This document shows, in pieces, positions 1 to 4,872 of a stretch of DNA of 5,099 bases. The position numbers and the translations under genes were made by a program. The stretch comes from Verrucomicrobiota bacterium (lineage in GTDB: Bacteria > Verrucomicrobiota > Verrucomicrobiia > Chthoniobacterales > UBA10450): positions 1 through 5,099 of the forward strand of contig QHOJ01000107.1 in the NCBI GenBank assembly GCA_003218735.1, written 5' to 3'. The first letter of the stretch is position 1; each line of letters opens with the position of its first letter. The notes under the pieces are model-generated. The model saw only the letters and a program-made list of their open reading frames with translations. It was not told the origin of the DNA and did not search any database.

Positions 1-1478
1 TGCGCTTCGGCAGTGTGTCCGGCTGCCATCGCCAGATGCAAACGTCCGACGTAGGCTGCACGATTTTTTGGCGCGGACTTGATCGCTTCGATGTAGGTGG
101 CATCCGCGACATCGTTGGCGCGGTTCCGCTCGGCATAACCGGCCAGAGCGAGTAATTTCTCTGAATTATTGCCGGCAGCTTCCAGCGCGCGTTGCCATTC
201 ATTCGTTATAGCAGTCGCTTCGCCCCCCAGGTGCGACAGCGCGGTGGCGAGAAACATATGTTGAAAAACCGGCTCAATCGCAAACCGTTCACTCATCAAC
301 GTCTCTTTCACCTCGTCCCAGCGCTCGAGCGCTGTGAGAGCATTAATGTACTGTAGAAAGAGAGCCTGATTCCGTACGGCACGATCCAGGTCTACCAGTT
401 CCAAAGTCTTCCCAGCGCGGCCGAAGCTGTTCAGCCACGCGGTCAATGCAGAAAGGGTTTCGTCATCTCCCTTGCCGAATCGCTCGACTGCTTGCGAAAT
501 GTATTCATCCGTGAGCGCGGGATCGTGCCGGACACGCAGTTGAAAGGCCAGCAGCCGATGGTAAGGGCGTGCATTGGGATGTTTTTCCAGCGCATCGGCT
601 ATTTCGGGAAGCCCCATCGTCGTTGCCGCGGGTTGCGAGGTGGCCTTGCTCTGAGCGAGCGATAGGGACGCCTCGCCAGTTAAGGACGAGGGCGCGACCG
701 ACTTTTGCGACCCAGGAACGCCCAGCTCAAACGACGTGGAACTCTGATTGCCGGCGGTCGGGCGCGCAGGAGATAGCGATTGTTGATTCGCGAGGAACAC
801 GAGCGCGTCGAGCGACGCCGCATTTCCGGGATCGCGCGCCACGTCCTCGATGCGTTTCCATGCACTGATGTGAGCCGCTGACTCAGGCGTCGTGACCGAG
901 AGAACAAGAATTGCCGCGGAAAGAATTTCGTAAGGCTTTGCGCGGTTATCGCTCATTACGCGTTCGGCATAATCAACCGCGAGAAGTGGATTTTTTCGGC
1001 GAACGGCGAGTTGGCCGGCGAGCAGGATATCGAGCGGCGCCACGTCTCTTCCCCGTGCAAGCAGCGCGTCAATCTGTTTGCCGGCAGTTGCTAATTCACT
1101 AACGGCGAGAGCTGCCCCGGCAAAATCGCGCCGGTCTTCGATCGTCAGGCGGCGTTCTTCATCAACTCTGTTCCACCACTCAAACGCGGTGATACTTTGA
1201 CCCGTGCGGGAGCGCAATCGTGCGACGGCGCGCACAGCCTCCGGTTCGCTTGGATGCGCGACAGCCTGATGTGCCAGGCGACGGGACTGCCAGTCCTTAA
1301 TCGCTCCGCGAATCGGGGGCACAGCAAAGTAGACCGCGATACCAAGCGCTGCGACCACCGGAAGTGCCAGGAAGAAACGACGCCACCGGCGCCTCCGGAG
1401 TCGCGCTTTACGCAGTGCGGCTCGACGCACACCGGGCAGATCGAGGTCCTTGGGTGCAACTCGACGTGATGGCCGCAT
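1..1478 (-). CDS. Membrane-anchored TPR-like helical-repeat protein, 3' end beyond window
   Basis: The frame is open without a stop from the ATG at 1478 to the window edge, giving 492 codons and no C-terminus. The N-terminus is very basic (about ten Arg/Lys at residues 21-34), followed by one hydrophobic helix at about 35-55 (FFLALPVVAALGIAVYF). This suggests a signal anchor with the N-terminus in the cytoplasm and the rest outside the membrane. Residues 60-230 and 290-492 are Ala/Leu-rich amphipathic helices resembling degenerate tetratricopeptide repeats; the clearest stretch is about 405-490. A Ser/Thr/Pro/Gln-rich linker at about 232-288 separates the two helical halves. No enzymatic motif is visible, so a scaffold role is inferred. 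TPR proteins often accompany exosortase/PEP-CTERM loci, but this one has no lipobox and is not a PrsT-type lipoprotein. An in-frame GTG at 1493 is an alternative start; a TGA lies just upstream of it. The ribosome binding site is weak for either start. Confidence 0.8.
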   Translation of the reverse strand, partial: MRPSRRVAPKDLDLPGVRRAALRKARLRRRRWRRFFLALPVVAALGIAVYFAVPPIRGAIKDWQSRRLAHQAVAHPSEPEAVRAVARLRSRTGQSITAFEWWNRVDEERRLTIEDRRDFAGAALAVSELATAGKQIDALLARGRDVAPLDILLAGQLAVRRKNPLLAVDYAERVMSDNRAKPYEILSAAILVLSVTTPESAAHISAWKRIEDVARDPGNAASLDALVFLANQQSLSPARPTAGNQSSTSFELGVPGSQKSVAPSSLTGEASLSLAQSKATSQPAATTMGLPEIADALEKHPNARPYHRLLAFQLRVRHDPALTDEYISQAVERFGKGDDETLSALTAWLNSFGRAGKTLELVDLDRAVRNQALFLQYINALTALERWDEVKETLMSERFAIEPVFQHMFLATALSHLGGEATAITNEWQRALEAAGNNSEKLLALAGYAERNRANDVADATYIEAIKSAPKNRAAYVGRLHLAMAAGHTAEA

Positions 1479-1550
1479 ATCCGCGACAGACACTCACCCC
1501 AAATGCGCCGGGGTCAAGCGCCGGAGACTGACTAACTCAGGTGTGCGCTT

Positions 1551-2194
1551 CTACGCGTAGCGCAAACGCAGCAAGCGAATCAGCCGGCGACGCTGATTCC
1601 AGCATAGTCCACACGCGCCAAGCAACGCGCCCACGACGCTCGCGGGCTCAGGAATGACTTGGCGAACATCCAGCCGGATGTTGTCGATAACATTCTGGAG
1701 ATTGTTGCCTGACGATGTTGCCCCGGTAAAAACCAAGCGGAAGGTAATGTCTGACTGGCCTTCAGCTCACGCAGGGACTGCGAAAGTTATCACTTGTGAA
1801 GTTGACGATGTATGTAGCCGTTGCCCATGCTATTAACCGCGAAGCTCAAAGACATGCCAACAAGGGGATTCGTATTGACATGAAACTGAAAATAAGCCCC
1901 ATTATTTGCTCCGGAATCCTTGAGGCCGAGCGAGTGAAGGTTCATGTCCGGATCGGTAGGAAAAACGTTGTTAGGTGCAACTAACGCGGGGTCGTCTGTA
2001 AAAGTTCCGCCGAAATTGCTCTGGAGCGCCGGAGTCTGTAGTCCTATTGCTTCGGAAGTAAAATCCGGGACCGGAGGTTGATCTTCAAAGTTATAATAAA
2101 CCGCTAATATCGCATTCGCCTTCGGGGCGAAAGCCGCAGTGAGGAGCAGCGCGCCGACTACCGCGGCGAAGAGTGAACATTTCCGTAATTTCAT
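1551..2194 (-). pseudogene. PEP-CTERM sorting-domain protein, broken by a frameshift and an in-frame stop
   Basis: The ATG at 2194 follows a strong GGAGG and opens a 28-residue signal peptide (MKLRKCSLFA..., ending AxA-like in KANA). A short extracellular region follows (YYNFEDQPPVPDF...). The frame ends at a TGA at 1790-1792 after NGYIHRQLHK. The expected continuation lies in another frame: SSTSQVITFAVPA, then a TGA at 1767-1769, then AEGQSDITFRLVFTGA, and finally VIPEPASVVGALLG, a hydrophobic helix, QRRR and a stop at 1551. The tail is a textbook PEP-CTERM signal: PEP motif, membrane helix, Arg cluster. A one-base loss or two-base gain near 1807-1816 (beside the TACATACA repeat) plus one nonsense change, for example GGA to TGA, would explain everything. 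Repaired, the product would be about 213 residues. It is paralogous to the gene at 2346-2648 and would have been an exosortase substrate. Two separate lesions favour real decay over a single sequencing error. Confidence 0.85.
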
Positions 2195-2204
2195 AATGTT
2201 GTTT

Positions 2205-2209
2205 CCTCC
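2205..2209 (-). promoter_or_regulatory. Ribosome binding site of the broken PEP-CTERM gene
   Basis: GGAGG sits 10 bases before the ATG at 2194. An in-frame ATG at 2215 lies upstream of this site. The Shine-Dalgarno, the signal-peptide layout and the alignment with the paralog all place the true start at 2194. Confidence 0.8.
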
Positions 2210-2233
2210 GATCATTGATATCGATTTGGGGCT

Positions 2234-2282
2234 GTTTTAACAGACCTGTTTCGCATGGCAAGACTTTTTTTAACTTTTTTTT
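2234..2282 (-). promoter_or_regulatory. Promoter of the broken PEP-CTERM gene with upstream A-tract
   Basis: On the minus strand a run of A residues (2265-2282, two A-blocks split by GTT) precedes TTGCCA (2256-2261), a 16-base spacer and TAAAAC (2234-2239). This resembles a -35/-10 pair for the housekeeping sigma factor with an UP-element-like A-tract. The same hexamers, spacer length and A-tract occur before the paralog at 2701-2748, which is the main support. Predicted transcription starts near 2227, giving a leader of about 33 bases. Confidence 0.6.
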
Positions 2283-2299
2283 GTAGGGCGTTGAGCGCC
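2283..2299 (+). repeat. Decayed REP-like element (GTAG plus short hairpin)
   Basis: GTAG (2283-2286) is followed by GGCGT-TGA-GCGCC, a 5-bp stem (one G-T pair) with a 3-base loop. This is the GTAG-hairpin layout of the REPs elsewhere in the window. It abuts the A-tract of the downstream promoter. Confidence 0.45.
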
Positions 2300-2345
2300 G
2301 TAGATCGCAAGAAGATTTTGCCTGGACAGTGCCTCCAATTTAGCT

Positions 2346-2648
2346 TTACGCGCGGCGGAATATTCGTGCGAAACGGCGGCGCTGCGTATAAGCGAGTGCG
2401 ACAAAGACGAGCGCGCCGCCTACCCATGTGCTCGGCTCGGGAATGGGTCTAACAGCTGCCTCGATGTCGTTGCCTCTGCCCTGCAAGTCGGTGTAACTGT
2501 TGACGACTGAGGTTAAAGGACTGGTCCCTTCGAAATTGAAGGAATCTATTGGCCCCAGCCCACCCGCATTCGCCTTCGGGACGAGAAAAGCCGTGAATAT
2601 CGACGCGCCTACTACCGCGGCGAAGAGTGAACATTTTTGCAATTTCAT
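2346..2648 (-). CDS. Very small PEP-CTERM sorting-domain protein
   Basis: This 100-residue protein has a signal peptide (residues 1-28, MKLQKCSLFAAVVGA... ending PKANA), a mature stretch of only about 40 residues (about 29-69) and a C-terminal PEP-CTERM signal. That signal comprises PIPEPSTW at about 68-75, a hydrophobic helix at about 75-88 (VGGALVFVALAY) and the basic tail QRRRFARIFRRA. By family knowledge such proteins are exported by Sec, then recognised and cut by an exosortase at the PEP region. The exosortase encoded just upstream is the obvious candidate. The ATG at 2648 is set by AGGAGG 10 bases upstream. The signal peptide matches that of the broken neighbour at 21 of 28 positions, so the two are paralogs. 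The mature part has no recognisable domain and may be an internally deleted version of a longer relative, since typical PEP-CTERM proteins exceed 150 residues. Confidence 0.85.
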   Translation of the reverse strand: MKLQKCSLFAAVVGASIFTAFLVPKANAGGLGPIDSFNFEGTSPLTSVVNSYTDLQGRGNDIEAAVRPIPEPSTWVGGALVFVALAYTQRRRFARIFRRA

Positions 2649-2658
2649 AATATTGTTT

Positions 2659-2664
2659 CCTCCT
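2659..2664 (-). promoter_or_regulatory. Ribosome binding site of the small PEP-CTERM gene
   Basis: AGGAGG lies 10 bases before the ATG at 2648, the same spacing as at the paralog. Together with the near-identical flanking sequence this fixes the start. Confidence 0.8.
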
Positions 2665-2700
2665 GTGAATTCCTATTGCACGAACTCTTCGCGCGGCACC

Positions 2701-2748
2701 GTTTTATCAGTTGTCTTTGGAATGGCAAGATTTTTTAAAATATTTTTT
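2701..2748 (-). promoter_or_regulatory. Promoter of the small PEP-CTERM gene with upstream A-tract
   Basis: On the minus strand an A/T-rich tract (2731-2748) precedes TTGCCA (2723-2728), a 16-base spacer and TAAAAC (2701-2706). Both hexamers and the spacing are identical to the promoter at 2234-2282, although the spacer sequences differ. Predicted transcription starts near 2694, giving a leader of about 45 bases. The promoter implies that the PEP-CTERM gene is transcribed independently of the exosortase gene upstream. Confidence 0.6.
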
Positions 2749-2779
2749 ACAGGGCATTTTGATTCGCTCGCGCCGGCTA

Positions 2780-2818
2780 TGGCGCGGCAGCACAAACGCC
2801 CTGCAATTCGGGTCATTG
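2780..2818. repeat. Direct repeat, copy A (about 40 bp)
   Basis: This copy starts TGGCGCGGCA and ends TTCGGGTCATTG. It matches the segment at 2924-2963 with four mismatches and one single-base gap. It lies in the spacer between the exosortase gene and the small PEP-CTERM gene. It contains CGCCCTGCAA, a variant of the REP head CGCCCTACAA seen nearby. Confidence 0.7.
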
Positions 2819-2847
2819 CCAGGGGATTTTCAATCATGAAACTGAAA

Positions 2848-2913
2848 ATTGTAGGGCGTTTCGGTGAAACGCCGATTTAATGAGATCGGCGTCTGATACA
2901 AACGCGCTACAAT
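2848..2913. repeat. REPIN: inverted pair of GTAG-headed hairpins
   Basis: The left half on the plus strand is GTAG (2851-2854) with a perfect 8-bp stem GGCGTTTC / GAAACGCC and a 3-base loop (2855-2873). The right half on the minus strand is GTAG (2910-2907) with stem GCGTTTG / CAGACGC and loop TAT (2905-2889). The two 29-base arms (2848-2876 and 2885-2913) pair with each other at 23 of 29 positions around an 8-base centre, so one long or two short hairpins can form. This is the REPIN architecture. It lies 45 bases downstream of the exosortase stop and could stabilise or end that transcript, although no good U-tract follows. Confidence 0.7.
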
Positions 2914-2923
2914 CGCTCCGCGA

Positions 2924-2963
2924 TGGCGCGGCAAGCACTGACGCCCTACAACTCGGGTCATTG
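2924..2963. repeat. Direct repeat, copy B, overlapping the exosortase stop codon
   Basis: This is the second copy of the repeat at 2780-2818. It includes the exosortase TGA (minus strand, 2958-2960) and the preceding CAA, so the gene's extreme 3' end lies inside a repeated sequence. On the minus strand it carries GTAGGGCG, the REP head. Confidence 0.7.
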
Positions 2964-4763
2964 GCTGCCTTGCTTTGCCAAAACGACTTCGCGAACTAGT
3001 TCGCTGAAGCGCGATTCCGCGTCCGGTGCCGAGATTTCGTGGCGGCTGACGAACACGACCTCCATCACCTGCTGGCCCAAATTGCGCCGCCCTTCGAGGA
3101 CCCGACGAATGCGTTCATTACGGGTCAATCTCGGACGAGGAACTGTCATTTGCGGCAGTTTCGAGCCAGTGGCAGAAGGGCCCGGCACACGATCTTCCGA
3201 CAAACAATAGAACGTATGCGCAACCCGTTGTCCCCAATTTTCCGGTCTATAAGGACGAAATTCGAAATGACGAAATGGCAAGGCAAACGAGTTGGCTGTC
3301 GGATAGGTGCGCACTCCATTGTCTGCCACCTGCCTCCAGCCGTGCGCGGGCAAACAGATATCGGGATGATGCGCACGCGCGCGAGCAACGCTCGAACTTC
3401 CCGGGTTCCACCGAAAAACGAACAATGTGCAGTTCACGGCAGCACGTCGTTCGACAGAACTGGAACTGTCTTCACGCTTTGCAGTGGTCACTTCCCAGGC
3501 AGCTTCATGCCCGTCGTTGTAACGGAGCGTGTCACGCACGTCTTCGTCGATTTCGATTTCATGAAAACCAGGCGCATCTTTCGGCCAACGCACCGTCCAC
3601 TGTGGGAGTGGCGCGACATTTCTCTCGTGCGCGCGATACCAGGTTTCGCATCCAATTTCGACAAACGCCAGCCAGCAGAGTGAAAGTAGAAAGTAGAAAG
3701 TAGGAATTAGAAAGTAGGAACTCTGACCTCTGACCTCTGACTTCTGACTTCCGACTTCTGACCTCTGACTTCTAGCCTCCGCCTTTCCGTGCCCGAGCAG
3801 CATGGCAAGGAGCGCCGAGCCGGCAAAAACGACGACAACGATGGAATAACCCGCGCGATTGTGCCAGTGGCCGACCGCGGCCATATTCTTCGACGCTGCG
3901 ATCCAGACGAGAAAAAGTGCGCGCCCGCAATTTGCAATAAAGGCGATGGCAATCGCACCGGCGACGAGCGCAACGCGGCGCAAGATCGACAATCGCTTCA
4001 GTTCGCCGAAGACGAGACCAATCATGAGCGACGTTTGCAACGAGCGCACACCGCTGCACGCTTCGCTGATCCCGACAACTCCGCTTGGCATGCGGATGAC
4101 GTTGCCTTCGAGCTGGGTGGGAATCGCAAATGAGTTCGCTGTTTCACTGGCGACCCACGCCACAGCCCGCATCAATCCCTGAACAATTGGCGCCTCCACT
4201 GACGAGACCCAAGGCACGGCGACGAACGCGAAGAGAATCGGGAATGCGAAATGTCGCAGCCAGGGCGCGCCGCCAATGTACCCCACATATAAGAGGGTGA
4301 GAGTGGTAACGGCGGCGGCGTGCACCCAATTGATCAGACGCCAATCAGGATTTGCGATTTCAAAAAGACGAACCGGCAAGAGTATCAGGAGCGCAGGGAC
4401 CGCCAAGCTAGCGGCGAGCAAACGCTTTCTGACTTCTGACTTCTGACTTCTGACTTCCGAGGCTGGCCGATCTTCCCAGCGCAACCAAAAGAGGTAGAGC
4501 GCGAAAAATGGAACGAACCAGCCGTAGCTATATTGCTCGTTGATCGACCATTCACCGCTCAATTGCCAGAAAAGAATAAACCAAAGCGCGGCGATGGCGG
4601 CGGCAGCCAGCGCGGTGCGAGCAAGATGGCGATTGCTTGGTGCGGTTACGGGCTGTGTTTGCGTGAGAACGGAATTCAATCTGCGCGGACTATATCGCAA
4701 GAGCCGAAGGATGGAAGCGCCGCCGCCGAAACGTTTTGTAGCGGCGCTCTCTGAGCGTCGCAT
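2958..4763 (-). CDS. Exosortase with fused C-terminal EpsI-like domain
   Basis: Exosortases are polytopic inner-membrane cysteine proteases or transpeptidases that recognise PEP-CTERM signals on exported proteins. Residues 48-325 form the multi-helix exosortase domain with the three hallmark sites: Cys236 in EACSGVRSL, Arg281 in ANCGRALF and His301 in GHWHNRAGY. After another membrane helix (about 349-368) comes a soluble EpsI-like domain (about 370-575) carrying HHPDICLPAHGW (465-476), typical of EpsI. Exosortase-EpsI fusions are a known arrangement. Two low-complexity inserts are odd: SEVRSQKSEVRKR (102-114) and the SEVGSQKSEVRGQ region (about 330-347), both made by 7-bp DNA repeats. The ATG at 4763 lies between REP hairpins, and residues 2-9 are encoded by a REP. 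An in-frame TTG at 4679 (residue 29, giving LNSVLTQTQPVT...) may therefore be the true start, though no clear ribosome binding site is seen. The two PEP-CTERM genes downstream are candidate substrates. Confidence 0.93.
   Translation of the reverse strand: MRRSESAATKRFGGGASILRLLRYSPRRLNSVLTQTQPVTAPSNRHLARTALAAAAIAALWFILFWQLSGEWSINEQYSYGWFVPFFALYLFWLRWEDRPASEVRSQKSEVRKRLLAASLAVPALLILLPVRLFEIANPDWRLINWVHAAAVTTLTLLYVGYIGGAPWLRHFAFPILFAFVAVPWVSSVEAPIVQGLMRAVAWVASETANSFAIPTQLEGNVIRMPSGVVGISEACSGVRSLQTSLMIGLVFGELKRLSILRRVALVAGAIAIAFIANCGRALFLVWIAASKNMAAVGHWHNRAGYSIVVVVFAGSALLAMLLGHGKAEARSQRSEVGSQKSEVRGQSSYFLIPTFYFLLSLCWLAFVEIGCETWYRAHERNVAPLPQWTVRWPKDAPGFHEIEIDEDVRDTLRYNDGHEAAWEVTTAKREDSSSSVERRAAVNCTLFVFRWNPGSSSVARARAHHPDICLPAHGWRQVADNGVRTYPTANSFALPFRHFEFRPYRPENWGQRVAHTFYCLSEDRVPGPSATGSKLPQMTVPRPRLTRNERIRRVLEGRRNLGQQVMEVVFVSRHEISAPDAESRFSELVREVVLAKQGSQ
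3682..3777. repeat. Two abutting 7-bp tandem repeat arrays inside the exosortase gene
   Basis: Plus strand 3682-3716 is five GAAAGTA-like units (three exact, GGAATTA, then one exact). After a few bases, 3722-3777 is eight TCTGACY-like units with scattered changes (TCCGACT, TCTAGCC). On the coding strand the second array encodes the SEVGSQKSEVRGQ linker. The first encodes the aromatic start of the next membrane helix (SYFLIPTFYFLLSL). Seven bases are not a multiple of three, so three units make a 21-base, 7-residue period, and loss or gain of one unit would shift the frame. Confidence 0.9.
4427..4460. repeat. 7-bp tandem repeat (TTCTGAC x4) inside the exosortase gene
   Basis: Four exact TTCTGAC units at 4427-4454 are followed by a partial, mutated unit. 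The coding strand reads SEVRSQKSEVRKR at residues 102-114, in the loop after the second membrane helix. The same repeat family recurs 650 bp away at 3722-3777. Confidence 0.92.
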
Positions 4764-4791
4764 ACTTTCGGCGGTCGCAGACCGCCGCTAC
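4738..4791. repeat. REPIN next to the RAYT gene
   Basis: The plus-strand REP is GTAG (4738-4741) plus CGGCGCTC-TCT-GAGCGTCG (4742-4760), an 8-bp stem with one G-T pair. The minus-strand REP is GTAG (4791-4788) plus CGGCGGTC-TGC-GACCGCCG (4787-4769), a perfect 8-bp stem with a 3-base loop. The outer ends TGTAGCGGCG and CGCCGCTACA (4737-4746, 4783-4792) are perfect inverted repeats. Inverted REP pairs are the typical mobile unit moved by RAYT transposases, and the RAYT gene begins 82 bases away. Confidence 0.8.
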
Positions 4792-4794
4792 AGG

Positions 4795-4829
4795 GCGTCG
4801 CATGCTTTCGGCGTAGACCGCTGCTACAG
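4795..4829 (-). repeat. Third, degenerate REP copy
   Basis: This segment is a direct repeat of 4755-4793 with a 4-base deletion in the hairpin and two substitutions. The shared parts are GCGTCGCAT-CTTTCGGCG and AGACCGC-GCTACAG. On the minus strand it starts GTAGCAGCGGTC, but the partner arm is incomplete, so it looks decayed. Confidence 0.7.
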
Positions 4830-4872
4830 AAGCCGTCGACTCCACTCAGAAAATCCGATACGCTTCGATTCA

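Noticed and set aside
569..868. Plus-strand open frame of 99 codons
   Set aside because: It is antisense to the TPR-like gene, and its Arg/Pro/Thr-rich composition is typical of a shadow frame.
1145..1459. Minus-strand open frame of 104 codons with several Cys residues (CPVCVEPHC)
   Set aside because: The CxxC-like look is chance. It lies in a shifted frame within the TPR-like gene, whose own frame stays open for 492 codons with a sensible membrane anchor.
1501..1527. GCGCCGG direct repeat as an operator or terminator upstream of the TPR-like gene
   Set aside because: It is two 7-base copies in GC-rich DNA with no hairpin plus U-tract and no conserved counterpart elsewhere in the window.
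2265..2299. T-rich run next to a GC hairpin as a rho-independent terminator
   Set aside because: On the plus strand the T-run precedes the hairpin. On the minus strand the hairpin is followed by A residues. Neither orientation gives a stem followed by a U-tract, and the A-tract fits better as an upstream promoter element.
2500..2880. Plus-strand open frame of 126 codons over the small PEP-CTERM start and spacer
   Set aside because: It runs antisense through the signal peptide, promoter, A-tract and direct repeat. It has no ribosome binding site and no recognisable product.
3039..3703. Long open frames on the plus strand, opposite the exosortase (up to 214 codons)
   Set aside because: They are antisense to a well-supported exosortase with catalytic motifs. 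Their translations are Arg/His/Cys-rich with no domain-like pattern, typical of shadows in GC-rich DNA.
4755..4829. CRISPR-like direct repeats
   Set aside because: There are only two unequal copies with a 1-base separation and no spacers. Both carry GTAG-headed hairpins, which identifies them as REP sequences.
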